A stretch of 64,000 bases of DNA from Cordilura impudica (lineage: Eukaryota > Arthropoda > Insecta > Diptera > Scathophagidae): the NCBI GenBank assembly GCA_963682025.1, contig OY821519.1, positions 165,406,042 to 165,470,041 on the forward strand. Direction: 5' to 3'. Both the position numbers and the translations under genes were made by a program. Below, in pieces: positions 53,998 to 64,000 of the stretch (position 1 is its first letter; every line of letters begins with the position of its first letter). The notes under the pieces were generated by a model. That model saw only the letters and a program-made list of their open reading frames with translations, did not search any database and was not told the DNA's origin.

Positions 53998-56862
53998 GTG
54001 CTGTAGCGTCAATGCACACCACCCGATCTGGGGAAGTACGAATATAAACGAAAGAAGTGAGTTAATTTTTGGATTGTTGGAAGGTGTTGTTCGACAACTC
54101 CTTTTCTGACCATCGTTATACCGTATTTTTACTTAGGGAAAAGGACCCGGTTGAAAGTGTCCCGAGGAATCTGAAGAGGACAAATTGGGTTGAGTATAGG
54201 AAAACCTTTGCTGGGTTATTGACGACAATATCCTTAGCAGAACCACGTAATTCCGCGGCAATGATTGTATTGTCGATCATATTACGACGGTTTTTAACAA
54301 ATCTTTATATTGTTCTTGCCCCGTGGCAAAGCCAAAGGGCAAGAAGAAACCACCAAGGTGATCTAGCGAGCTGCAACAGGGCAGAGGCTCCTGCAGGAAA
54401 CTCTTTAACAGGGCAAAGTCTTTAAGAGTGGATGAGGATTGGTTGGCTTACAAATTCCAGCTTAGGACCTATAAGTAGAAGATTAGAGCGGCAAAATGCG
54501 ATTCTTGGAAAAAATTCTGTGATAACATAGAAGACGTTTCCGAAGAATACATGCTGCGAATGGTTCTGGCTTCTACCCCTTGCACGTTAGGTTATTTGAA
54601 AGATCGAATGGGGTGTGGATTAACTCCAGTGGGGAACCACTTAGTTTGCTACTAGACACCCACTTTCCGGGCAATTCCTCTACGTCATTACAGGCGGTGG
54701 AATACTCTGATGCTAGCACGGCAGATATTGCTTCAGAGATAATTAACGTTAGGAGCTGCAAACCTTACAAATCTCCAGGACCTGATAGTATCATTCCAGC
54801 TAAATTGCAGCATGTGTCGGACTACATTTCCCTTGGTTATGTAGGCTCTTCACTTACTGTACTAATTCAGTGTATATTTCTATAAAGTGGAGGGAGACAA
54901 AATTGGTGTTCATTCCAAAAGCTGGAAAGATCTCACACACTATCCCGAAGGATTTCAGACCAATAAGTCTACCATCGTTCTTATTGAAGACAATGGAGCG
55001 TATGATAGACTCTTACTTACATAAAATTATTGACCCTTAACTGCTATCGGCGAGACAACATGAGCTTGTAGGTACCATCGAGAAATCGCTCTCGGTAGGA
55101 GAATACATCATGGTAGCCTTTTTGGATATAGAAGGGTCTTTTAACAATATTACACCGGACTCGATAATAGCGGCACTATCTATTCTAGGAGTGAATTAAT
55201 TGATCATATCATTGATTGGAAATATGCTTGCCAACAGGCGGATAAATTGCGTAAATGGGAAGTTTTTATCTACACTTAGGGATATTCTGCAACGACCTCT
55301 CACGGGGCTATCTAGCATGGCAAATAGTTGCGGTCTGGGGGTGAATCCGAAAAAATGGTATTTGTTCTTGTCACGAGGAAGCACAAGAGCCCTACCTGCG
55401 ATCCTATTTTTCTCGATGGCACTGAATCGCCTTCTCTGATGGAGCCAGGTATCTTGGCGTATTCCTGGACAGGATGCTGAACTTCAGACGGAACTTAGAG
55501 GAGCTGGTAAAGAAGGCGACCATAGCTTTATAGTCCTGTAAAAGGGCCATTAGTAAGCGATGGGGCTTTAGCCCAAAAATTGCTCAATGGATCTACACAG
55601 CGGTGGCTCGTCCAATACTGCTGAATGGGGTCATCAGTTGGTAGCCTGCTTTGGAGAAGGCCTCCGATAACAACCTTCTCGCAGGGATACAGAGAATGGC
55701 TATGTGATTCACTGGCGCCCTTCGTACTACACCTTCGGATGCCTTGAAAATTCTTACACCTAATACCATTGGACATATTATGGAAACAATCGGTGGCCTC
55801 ATCGGCCATTCGGCTAAACAGTACAGTACAATGGCGGGGCTACAATTGCGGCCACGAAGTAATCCTGAATAAAGGGACTTACCATTTAACGTGGATTACG
55901 TTTCTCCAAGGAGCGTATTTGATCGACACTGGAACAAGCTAATACCGACCAGGGAATCTTGGTCTGGGAGGACTCCAGGTAGCAGGTTACCAACCACTGC
56001 AGTGTAATGCAGGCGGAGGTACTGGCAATAAAGGAGGTTGCTGATTGGCTTAATATTCTGTTTACAATCGCAGCCAACATCTACTCTGATAGTCAAGCCG
56101 CAATAAAATCCATTGGATCAATGTTCCTGAAAACGAGAACCGTGCTTAACTACCGCACGTTTTTAAATGAGATGGCCAAGCAGTTTCATATTAGACTCAT
56201 ATGGGTCCCAGGTCACAGGAATATACCAGGAAACTGCAAAGCTGGTGAGTTGGCAGAGTACTACCTTACAGGTTCCAGCGGAAATGGAACGTGTTGGTAC
56301 ACCCCTGGAACCATGCAGTTTCGACTTCACATCAATGGCATAACGGATAACAGATGGGCTAATTGCTTAGCGTCTAGGATCACGAGACAAATCTGAATCG
56401 AAAGCGTACAAGTGCGCCACTATCACTCCCCCATGGGGAGATATCGACGGTAGTTGCAGTTATCACTGGACACTGCCTCATAGGGAGACACGCTGAACGC
56501 CTCAAGGTATCGCCAAATGACTTCTGTCGCAGCTACATGGATGCGGAGGAGGTGGAGAGTATAGAACATTTCCTTTGCTATTGCCCGGTACTCTCCAGAA
56601 CAAGACTTCGGACATTGATATCGTAGTTTCTTCGTGATTTCTCTGGCCTCTCAAATGTGGAAATTTTATATCTCAGGGGTTTCATCAGGAGCTCAAAATG
56701 GTTCTACAGTGGGAACTGACGGGAACACCCATTCATCCCGTGGTATCACAATGGACCCCAGAGTCTAAATGTGCTTATGCTTGGATTAGCAGCCGCTTGT
56801 TACTTAACCTAACCTCAGCATAACCAAACAGCAATATTGAATTTTGCAAAAAAAAAAAAAAA
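53998..56862 (+). mobile_element. RNase-H-bearing LINE (I/LOA/R1-like), inserted in the Tc1-like transposon
   Basis: 5'-truncated at the end of its endonuclease (NAHHPIWGSTNINERSE, 54008), it has degraded RT, an RNase H domain and a 16-base poly(A) at 56847-56862. Tc1 coding sequence resumes immediately after the poly(A), which fixes the right edge. Confidence 0.85.
54020..56770 (+). pseudogene. LINE polyprotein remnant: EN end, RT without YADD, RNase H
   Basis: SDHRYTVFLLREKDPVES closes the endonuclease. RT motifs KSPGPDSIIPAKLQ (54768), a broken FRPISL-type motif and LDIEGSFNNITPDSIIAAL (55125) are seen. INCVNGKFLSTLRDI (55247) then joins the motif before the active site to sequence after it, so the YADD box is deleted. 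Post-RT parts are CGLGVNPKK, ILLNGVISW and IQRMAM. RNase H is clear at 56080-56260 (IYSDSQAAIKSI, LIWVPGHRNIPGN), and a CxxC-type region at 56520-56600 follows. Many stops are present. Confidence 0.8.
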
Positions 56863-57300
56863 ACATGAACACAGGAATTTATCTTTCTGGAGAAACGTTT
56901 TGTGTACCGACGAAATGAAGTTTAACATACTACGGTCGAATGGTGAAGCTTTCTTAGGAAAGACTAAGTCCAGAACTTCATTTGAATAAACTGAGACTGA
57001 CAGTAATGCATGGAGGCGTATTAATGTAATTTTTAAAGTATTTTGAATGTGAAGAGAATTTTTTATTGGCGTTAGATTTAGCACCTTTTAACTACCCAAG
57101 AGGCGATAACTTGCCGATATACCAAGAAAAATTAAGACCATTGCAACAATTTTGGAAAGATTGAGTTGAAAACTCATTTTAACGTCGATAATTACAAATT
57201 TTGTGAGACGAAGCTGTTAAAGAATATGTACAATTATTCCAAAAACCATATTCATATAACGTACTTTGGTCAATTTCATCAGAAGTACAAAAGTGAAACT
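56863..57300 (+). pseudogene. Tc1-like transposase, catalytic half
   Basis: FWRNVLCTDEMKFNILRSNG (56876-56935) contains the first catalytic Asp in TDEMKF. VMHGGV and LDLAPFNYP (about 57070-57100, resembling the LDLAPCDY-type third motif) follow with shifts, then RLKTHF-type C-terminal text. It completes the transposon interrupted by the LINE. It is truncated at its 3' end by the LTR starting at 57316. Confidence 0.65.
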
Positions 57301-57315
57301 GATGACTTATACTGC

Positions 57316-57836
57316 TGTAGTGTACTCGTGAACAGAGGGTCAACTCTAGACCCTGGTCATAACTCACAAGTACACAAATACGTATGTATATCTAGGGTGA
57401 CGATTGAGTTAGGTTTACAATGTGTATGATTGTGAAAAAATGTAAAACGCAAGTAAAAATATTGTAAATAAAAGTGTAATGACTTATTTTTATAGTATCA
57501 CCAATTTGTGTAACCTTACACCAAATTGCATGTTAAAGATTGATACTTTATTTTTCAGTGACGTATTGACAAACTGACCATTTGACTATTTGACGAAAGA
57601 GAAAATACTCAATAAGTGTGAGCACAACATAGATATACATGAATATTATTTTTAAGTATTGAAAAATTTAGACTAAAACATTAGTAATAGTAAATTTATG
57701 TATAAGAACTGAATTTGAAATTAAAGAAACAGTCTTAATCGGAACTTAAACAAGAACCAGTCTTTTCACTGTAAAGAAGAAAATTGTAAGTAATTCCATT
57801 TAACATACAAACCAAGTTTCACTATATGGCGATCCT
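57316..57836 (+). repeat. 5' LTR of the second 412-like element
   Basis: It starts TGTAGTGTACTCGTGAACAGAGG and ends TTTCACTATA directly before the PBS. AATAAA occurs near 57467. The length is close to the 549 bp LTR at 4459-5007 and to the ~0.5-kb LTRs of 412. Confidence 0.68.
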
Positions 57837-57851
57837 GCCAATTTTAAATGT
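57837..57851 (+). promoter_or_regulatory. primer-binding site TGGCGATCCTGCC
   Basis: TGGCGATCCTG matches the first 11 bases of the PBS at 4458 in the other element (tRNA-Arg type) and lies right after the LTR. Confidence 0.75.
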
Positions 57852-58139
57852 TCATACTAGAAACATCAAAGTGAGACAATTTTTTTTATGTGAAACACAC
57901 AGTGTGAACTTTATTTTTACAAGGAGTAAAACCTGAATTTTTTTTGTATTGATTATAAAGTGATATACTCAAATTTGATTTTTTTTTTAATCTAAAAAAG
58001 GAATAGAAAATTTTTTAACTAAGGTGAAACAAATTTTTATCAATGTGACATTTTTTTAGATAAGTGCTCTTTAGTATTATAAATTAAATTTTTTATGAAA
58101 AGTTTTTCCCTATTGACTAGAGAATATTTTTTTGGATTA

Positions 58140-58281
58140 GACAGTTAAAAGCCCAACAGCTATTAGTGTTAGCGCAGAAATTTTTATAATTATTTCAGTA
58201 ACACTAACGACAATAATTAGGCATCTTGGAAGGTACGTGAGCAGACAGAGGAAATACAGGAAAAATAGCAGCGGAAAATAA
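58140..58281 (+). pseudogene. counterpart of the small membrane ORF
   Basis: The frame reads KSPTAISVSAEIFIIISV, continues hydrophobic, then RHLGRYVSRQRKYRKN and a stop. PTA-S-S-E, one membrane span and a basic GRYV/RRYV tail align with residues about 17-60 of the ORF at 3764-3961. The expected N-terminus is lost (in-frame TAG just upstream). Confidence 0.65.
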
Positions 58282-58415
58282 ACATTTTGAAAATGAATTA
58301 AATTACGAGACCAATTTTTACAATATACAACCATAAGCATGACGTGGTGGAAGAAAATCTTATCCACAATGCCGTTACTAGTTACTGGCTATGAAGTGGG
58401 TATGAAAATAAGGAA

Positions 58416-58616
58416 TTGGTAGAAATATTACGTAATAACGTGGAAATGAACTCTGATGAAAATGCGACTACAATCAAAAGCGGGGACAAGAATTTCATAG
58501 AAACATTATCAATCATAACAATGATAATAATAGCTGTCATATACATAATAAAGATGATAATTAAAGTGGTAAATAAAAACAGAAACACCGCCTTCTACCA
58601 ACAACAACACATATAA
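58416..58616 (+). CDS. small hydrophobic ORF (66 aa), unknown
   Basis: MVEILRNNVEMNSDENATT is followed by one strong membrane span (IITMIIIAVIYIIKMIIKVV) and a basic end. It lies between the membrane-protein remnant and the IGPKPIK ORF. No counterpart was seen in the element at 1-5007. It might be a duplicated and diverged version of the first membrane ORF, or fortuitous. Confidence 0.4.
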   Translation: MVEILRNNVEMNSDENATTIKSGDKNFIETLSIITMIIIAVIYIIKMIIKVVNKNRNTAFYQQQHI

Positions 58617-58683
58617 GGAAACAAAGGAAAATATAGACAAATTGGACATCTAGAAAAATAATAAGGAAATAAGAACTATCGGA

Positions 58684-59076
58684 ATGGAAAAATCGTTCGA
58701 AGAATTGTGAGAAAGAAAAGTCCAGGAGGCGGAAAAGAATTGGATAAAAATGTTAAAAGAGACAGAAAACAAAGAGACGGTTAGGAAACCTGAAATATTG
58801 AATATTGGTCCTAAACCAATAAAGATTTTATATAGAGATAGAGCAGACTTGCCAGCTATACCAAAAATAGATTTATCTGTAATAAGGAGAAACCGCTGTG
58901 ACTTTAAAAGCCGCATGCAGAGGAACATAAATGTTTTAAAAAGCGAATTGTCCACAGAGATAGATAGATATAAAAAACTACAATTAGAAGAAAAGTTACA
59001 GGAAACAAGAAAGGAATTAGAAATGGAGAAAAGGAAGAAAAAGAGGGAGAATGAAAGGAAAACTTCAGGGAAATAA
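58684..59076 (+). pseudogene. IGPKPIK coiled-coil accessory protein, with one early stop
   Basis: From the ATG at 58684 the frame reads MEKSFEEL, a TGA, then continues KNWIKMLKE, KPEILNIGPKPIKILYRD, PKIDLSVIRRNRCDFKSRM and a Lys/Glu coiled coil ending TSGK at 59076. It aligns end to end with the ORF at 3315-3710, about 45-50% identical by eye over the middle. The early stop suggests recent loss; the remaining 130 codons are clean. Confidence 0.75.
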
Positions 59077-59079
59077 AAA

Positions 59080-60389
59080 TTTTATTTAGAGAAGGAAAGA
59101 AAAAAAAGTTTAAAGTTTAAAAATACGATAAATAAAATTACATGTACATTATCAATAAGAAATAGGAATATAGAAAATTTAATGTTAAAAAAGATAAATG
59201 TTATTGTAATGGATTATGTTAAAAGGAAAATATAATAAAAATTGAATCATCAAGTTACCATATGAAAATTTAAGAAAATCTGGATATAATTTTCGAAATG
59301 TATCTAATAGATCATACAAAAGAGGAAATTTACTGGAAATTTTTGTATCACTATTGAAACATCATTAAGGTATCTAAGAATAAGTTATAAAGTTTACTGA
59401 AATATATTTTTAACCTATCATAAAAATTAAATATATGTAACAGACAAATAAAATATGTATAAAGATAAAATAAAAATTTTGCGACAAAATTTGCTTAAAG
59501 CAAAAAATTTTGAATAATAATAACGATTCACGAATGAAATATGAAAAATAATCAGATCTATAATGGAATAGAAATTTTTTTTTTGTGAAAATTGATTTGT
59601 TTTGATTAAATTAGAATTATTGATAAAGATTCATAAATATGTCAAGAAAAGGAAAAAAGAGAGAACAAAAAAAAAAAGAAAAGGAAAATAATGTATAACA
59701 AACAGAATTTTAATAAGATATATTTAAAAGAATTCAATAGGCAAAATTTATGTTAAATTGATGGCTTTTCAATTTGTTCTCTGATATGATTTGTACATAC
59801 AACATATTTGAATGGTATTAGTGTGGTCATATTTTTTTTTTTGGCAATGTTACCACTATCATGAAAATTTTAATGAAGGAAGTAAAGTTAAATAATGAAG
59901 ATGAAAATTTAAATGATAATGATAGAATATGGAATAATAGGGAAAACGAAAACTGACGAGAAATGATACAGAATGAGGGAAAGATGACAGCACTTATTGA
60001 AATTGATAACTTCGAGATGAGTGTATTTGCATCGGAGGATATGTTTGTAACGAAATGAATTTATGGGGAAAATATTGTGCACATAGGACGTAGTCGTATA
60101 GGACACTACGTACCTGAAGTAAAATAATATGGAAAATTAAGCTAGTGAGTTATACAGCGAAAATTCTGCGAAACTAGTTTTCGATGTGAAGAAACTGTTA
60201 TCTATTATGAAGAGGTAAATGAAATTTAACCGCGCGGGATTTAGGGATAATCCGACCCTAACTAGATGAAGTACTGGAGAAGCTATGATCTGAATGATTA
60301 AAAATAATGAAAAGAAAAATGAAGAGAATAATGAATTCGCACTACAATAGAAGAGTGACGAAAGGTATATTTTTATGAAATGAAGCCCA
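59080..60389. other. A-rich sequence, no gene recognised
   Basis: This should be leader or gag of the 412-like element but no gag frame is present. The only features are purine-rich tracts (AGAAAAGGAAAA, about 59645-59695) and a short GC-richer stretch near 60225-60265. Confidence 0.45.
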
Positions 60390-61945
60390 AATGGTATACA
60401 AACACTGGTGCTGCAACAGTGCTCGTTGATGCTGGTCAGTCCATTGGCCAACCTTTTCAGCCTTTCGTACCGTGCGGGAGCCGCTCCCTCTTGCTGCAAA
60501 GTTGCTAATGTCCAACCAATCCCTAAAAAGGGTGCTGCTAATAACCCTGAAAATTGCCGTCCAATTGCAATCTGCTCTGCGCTCTCAAAGGTGATGGAGG
60601 GCATGATCAATTTCCATCTTGTGAACTACCTTGAGGCCAATTCACTTCTTAATGATCGACAGTATGGCTTCCGTAGAACTCGTTCCACGGGAGACCTGTT
60701 AGCTCTACTTTCTGAGCGCTGGAGTCGATCCATTCGCAATTTTGGCGAAAGTAAAGTGGTTGCTCTAGATATTTCCAAGGTATTCGATCGTGTGTGGCAC
60801 GGTGCACTTATATCAAAGCTTATTGCATTTGGGGTTGGTAATGACTTCTCTCGATTTATATCGAATTTTCTCAGAGACCGAGCAATACGTGTTATCATTG
60901 ATGGGGTCTCATCTAATGAGTTTCAGCTTAATTCAGGGGTACCCCATGATTCCGTTGTTTCTCCTTCTCTTTTCCTTATCTTTCTGAACGACCTTCTTAG
61001 TCAAACTTTCGCAGATGACAGCAGCATTTGTCATTCATTTTCCTTTAATTGTAGGCCAAGCCTCTTGGAGGTTGGGGGCAAAAGGCAGACAATGAATGAC
61101 ACACTCAATCAAGACCTGTTAACAATCTCCGGGTGGGGTACAGCGAATAGGGTTGATTTTGATGCGCTGAAGACTAAATTCTCTATGTTGACCGATAGGG
61201 CCATGGAATCAACAATGTCATCTGCATATAAGGGTGGTATAGGTATTGAGGAATCGGATACTCTTGATGTTCTAGGCATGAGAATTCAATGTGATGTTCG
61301 TTGGAACGAGCATGTTTTTCAAGTGTCGAAAGAAGCATTCAAGTGTCTTGGTTTTCTGAAACGGTGCAAAAATTACTTCACCTCCTCTGACCTCCTTAAA
61401 ATCTATACCACTTACATTCGACCGAAAATGGAATACAACTCCCATATATGGGCAGGAGCTTCAAAGTCTATTTTGGAGCTACTGGACCGTATGCAAAGGG
61501 GGGCGTTGACGCTCATCAATGACAGTAGAGTATCCAATTCTATTGACTCATTGGAACATCGTCGGAATGTGGGTTGTGTATCACTGTTCTATAGATACTA
61601 CCATGGCAAATGTTCTTCTGAGTTTAGCGAACTTATTCCAAGTACGCGAGTTTCGGTTCGCTCTACCCGCTTCTCTAGTAGATCACATCCGTTTGTAGTT
61701 TATTCTCCAGTTGACAGCACAACGCATTACAGAGAGAATTCGTTTATCAGTCGAACTAGCCGTATGTGGAATAAACTCCCCCCAGAGATCTTTCCTGACA
61801 GTTATAATCTAATAAAATTTAAGTCAAATATCCACAAACATTACTCCCTCTTTCCTCCTTCCCATAACCTATTTTCCTGAGATCAACACAATGCACTGCA
61901 TCTGTAGGGGGCATCCCCTGAGTGTTGGTTAATAAATAAAAAAAA
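60390..61945 (+). mobile_element. 5'-truncated CR1/Jockey-like LINE with open RT
   Basis: It is a 490-codon open frame (60408-61880) followed by a short 3' UTR and an AATAAATAAAAAAAAAA tail near 61930-61945. The 5' end is cut inside the RT domain, as usual for LINE insertions by target-primed reverse transcription. Confidence 0.88.
60408..61880 (+). CDS. LINE reverse transcriptase and C-terminal region (490 aa, partial)
   Basis: Motifs in order: VANVQPIPKKGAANNPENCRP (fingers), ICSALSKVMEGMI, YGFRRTRSTGDLLALL, VVALDISKVFDRVWH (palm A), LNSGVPHDSVVSPSLFLIFLND (GVPQGSV changed to GVPHDSV), and QTFADDSSICHSF with the catalytic FADD intact. Then come KTKFSMLTDRA, ESDTLDVLGMRIQ, the thumb, YIRPKMEYNSHIWAGAS and the family's C-terminal block (NSFISRTSRMWNKLPPEIFP) with FKSNIHKHYS. 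The start Met is not the real start because the insert is 5'-truncated. The F-to-S and GVPHDSV changes cast doubt on activity. Confidence 0.88.
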   Translation: MLQQCSLMLVSPLANLFSLSYRAGAAPSCCKVANVQPIPKKGAANNPENCRPIAICSALSKVMEGMINFHLVNYLEANSLLNDRQYGFRRTRSTGDLLALLSERWSRSIRNFGESKVVALDISKVFDRVWHGALISKLIAFGVGNDFSRFISNFLRDRAIRVIIDGVSSNEFQLNSGVPHDSVVSPSLFLIFLNDLLSQTFADDSSICHSFSFNCRPSLLEVGGKRQTMNDTLNQDLLTISGWGTANRVDFDALKTKFSMLTDRAMESTMSSAYKGGIGIEESDTLDVLGMRIQCDVRWNEHVFQVSKEAFKCLGFLKRCKNYFTSSDLLKIYTTYIRPKMEYNSHIWAGASKSILELLDRMQRGALTLINDSRVSNSIDSLEHRRNVGCVSLFYRYYHGKCSSEFSELIPSTRVSVRSTRFSSRSHPFVVYSPVDSTTHYRENSFISRTSRMWNKLPPEIFPDSYNLIKFKSNIHKHYSLFPPSHNLFS

Positions 61946-61974
61946 AAACAAAATGAATCAACTCAAAACAAGTT

Positions 61975-62742
61975 GGAAAATTATAGTCGGTCTAGACCGA
62001 CTATATGATACCCTATACCATGCGTTTAGAGACCCTATCTCATAGGCCCAACTAACTGGACATAGAAAATAAGCATAAACCTAATTTGAGTGGGATTTTT
62101 ATTAATTTTTTGGCTGCAGATATGAAAAAGTCCATATCGGATGCTATATCTATATGGGGACTAGGCCCAAAAATGGAACGATGCTGACTATGTTTGGTAA
62201 AGTCTCTTGTATTTTGCAAAAATATATACAAACAAAATTTGAGAAGAATCAGTGCAATATTTTGGTTTTGTGATAGATTTATGTGAAGATTGGGAAGCAG
62301 CTTTATATGGGGCCTATGACTTAGAGTTGTCCCATAGGGATCATTTTTGGACTACTCATTATTGGATGTAATAAATGGATAGAAACACAATTTGAGTAAG
62401 ATTTATATGACAATTTGGATCTTATGGCAATTTAAGTCGATTTCATAGGGGGCATTTGTATGGGGGCTAGGTCTGAACATGAACCGATTGTCACCAATTT
62501 CAACAGCGTTCATTCTATGGCCGGTAAAAGCTTATATACCAAATTTCACCAAAACATATTCACATTTGCGACCTGCAGTTTGATTACAAGGTTTACATGG
62601 ACACACAGACGGACGGACATCGTTAAATCGAATCAGTTAGTGATTCTGATTCGATCGGTGTAATAAAAGATGGGACTAGGTCAAATGTTTTTGGTAGTTA
62701 CAAACAGCAGCACAAAGTCATTATACCCAAACCACATAGTGG
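61975..62742 (-). mobile_element. Helentron/DINE-like element, family 1, copy C (reversed)
   Basis: Read in reverse it has the same palindromic 3' end (TATAGTCGGTCT half-site), GTCCGTCCGTCTGTGTGTC-type tract and 5' hairpin start (CCACTATGTGGTTTGGGTATAA). The plus strand runs from AAAACAAGTTGGAAAATTATA to AAACCACATAGTGG, where a satellite begins at once. Confidence 0.85.
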
Positions 62743-62778
62743 AAAATAGAAAATGGGAAATGGAAAATGAAAGTTGAA

Positions 62779-62809
<31 letters not shown>

Positions 62810-64000
62810 TGAAAAATTAAAAATGGAAAAGGGGAAATGAAAATTGAAAAATGGGAAATGGAAAATGAAAATTGAAAAATGAAAAATGGAAATTGAAAAA
62901 TTAAAAATTGAAAATGGAAAATGGAAAATGAAAATTTAAAAATTAAAAATGGAAATTGAAAAATGAATAATGCAAAATGGAAAAAGAAAATTGAAAAACG
63001 GAAAATGAAAATTGAAAAATGGAATATGGAAAATGGAAAATGAGAATTGAAAAATGGAAATCGAAAATTGAAAAATGAAGAATGGAAAATGGAAAATGAA
63101 AATTGGAAAATGAAAAGTGGAAAATGGAAAATGAAAATTGAAAGATAAAAAATGGAAAAAGAAAATTGAAAAATGGAAAATGGAAAATGAAAAGTGAAAA
63201 ATGGAAAATGAAAACTGAAAAATGAACATTGAAAAATGAAAAATAAGAAATTAAAAATGAAAATTGAAAACTGAAAAATGAAAAATTAAGATTGAAAAAT
63301 GAGTAATGAAAGATGAAAAATTAATAATGAAAATTTAAAAATTAAAATTAGTATTTAAAACTTAAAAATTAAAAATTAAAAGTTAAAAATTAAAAATTAA
63401 AAATTAAAAATTAAAAATTAAAAATTAAAAATTAAAAATTAAAAATTAAAAATTAAAAATTAAAAATTAAAAATTAAAAATTAAAAATTAAAAATTAAAA
63501 ATTAAAAATTAAAATTTAAAAATTAAAAATTAAAAATTAAAAATTTAATATTAAAAATTAAACATTAAATATTAAAAATTAAAAATTTAAAATTAAAAAT
63601 TAAAAATTAAAAATTAAATATTAAAAATTAAAAATTAAAATATAAAAATTAAAAATTAAAAATTAAAAATTTAAAATTAAAAATTAAAAATTAAAAATTA
63701 AAAATTAAAAATTAAAAATTAAAAATTAAAAATTAAAAATTAAAAATTAAAAATTAAGAATTAAAAATTAAAAATTAAAAATTAAAAATTAAAAATTAAA
63801 AATTAAAAATTAAAAATTAAAAATTAAAAATTAAAAATTAGAAATTAAAAATTAAAAATTAAAAATTAAAAATTAAAAATTAAAAATTAAAAATTAAAAA
63901 TTAAAAATTAAAAATTAAAAATTAAAAATTAAAAATTAAAAATTAAAAATTAAAAATTAAAAATTAAAAATTAAAAATTAAAAATTAAAAATTAAAAATT
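62743..64000 (+). repeat. heptanucleotide satellite, GAAAATG/AAAATTG grading into (AAAAATT)n
   Basis: From 62743 to about 63340 the array is a patchwork of 7-mers (GAAAATG, AAAAATG, AAAATTG, AAAAATT). From about 63340 to the window end it is nearly pure AAAAATT with rare variants (TAAAAAT, TATTAAA near 63550-63660). The period is seven throughout. It begins directly at the edge of the family-1 repeat. Confidence 0.93.

Larger units (their letters stand above)
57316..60389 (+). mobile_element. second 412-like Ty3 element: LTR, PBS and accessory ORFs; gag/pol absent
   Basis: An LTR of ~521 bp (57316-57836) is followed by PBS TGGCGATCCTGCC, a decayed membrane-protein ORF, a second small hydrophobic ORF, and the IGPKPIK ORF. 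From 59080 to 60389 there is A-rich sequence with no gag, then a LINE. The same order occurs in the element at 1-5007, in diverged form. Confidence 0.75.

Noticed and set aside
62936..63229. A 97-codon minus-strand frame of FHFPFSIF-type repeats
   Set aside because: It is the translation of the 7-bp satellite, which stays open because the repeat lacks stops in that frame.

Overview
The window is AT-rich eukaryotic DNA, almost certainly from a higher fly (Diptera, Schizophora; a calyptrate such as a blowfly or house-fly relative is the best guess). The reasons are a gypsy-type errantivirus with an env gene, 412/mdg1-like and Osvaldo/Ulysses-like Ty3 elements, and several copies of short repeats carrying GTCY microsatellites and terminal hairpins, as in the fly DINE-1/mini-me repeats. 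No ordinary host gene, tRNA, rRNA or CRISPR was recognised. Nearly everything that can be identified is transposon, much of it nested and broken.

Layout. 1-5007: the 5' two thirds of a 412-like Ty3 retrotransposon on the minus strand (LTR, PBS, two small extra ORFs, gag, -1 frameshift site, protease, reverse transcriptase running off the window). 5404-6189, 40516-41270 and 61975-62742: three long copies of one Helentron/DINE-like repeat, with fragments at about 33050 and 34917. 7060-15090: a complete errantivirus on the minus strand, with 265/268-bp LTRs, a TACA target duplication, gag, pol and env. Its env is open but gag and pol carry frameshifts. 16096-23024: a relic of a Maverick/Polinton-type protein-primed DNA polymerase between inverted repeats, split by a second DINE-like element (16968-20179). 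23054-25086: a broken copy of an insect multi-copy, RNase-H-fold (hAT-like) gene family. 25330-26345: LINE fragment. 26520-28961: a two-gene PIF/Harbinger transposon with TIRs. 29040-32320: a LINE with endonuclease and RT. 33572-34907: a non-autonomous hAT with an 8-bp target duplication. 36590-38315: a relic of a RAG1/Transib-like transposase family. 39112-39757: an exact-looking 323-bp tandem duplication. 42016-43022: a mariner-type element lacking its transposase C-terminus. 43405-52868: an Osvaldo/Ulysses-like Ty3 element with about 1.55-kb LTRs, with a second PBS beyond its 3' LTR. 53650-57300: a Tc1-like transposon interrupted by an RNase-H-bearing LINE. 57316-60385: the 5' end of a second, diverged 412-like element. 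60390-61945: a 5'-truncated LINE with a 490-codon open RT frame. 62743-64000: a heptanucleotide satellite grading from variable to homogeneous, running off the window.

The elements do not form a pathway; they record successive insertions. The signals most worth pursuing are three. First, two small proteins (a one-span membrane protein and a charged protein with an IGPxPIK motif) are encoded ahead of gag in two diverged 412-like elements. Second, the polymerase relic is flanked by an inverted duplication of its own end, as expected for aberrant replication of a linear protein-primed genome. Third, two textbook -1 slippery heptamers sit exactly at two gag-pol junctions.
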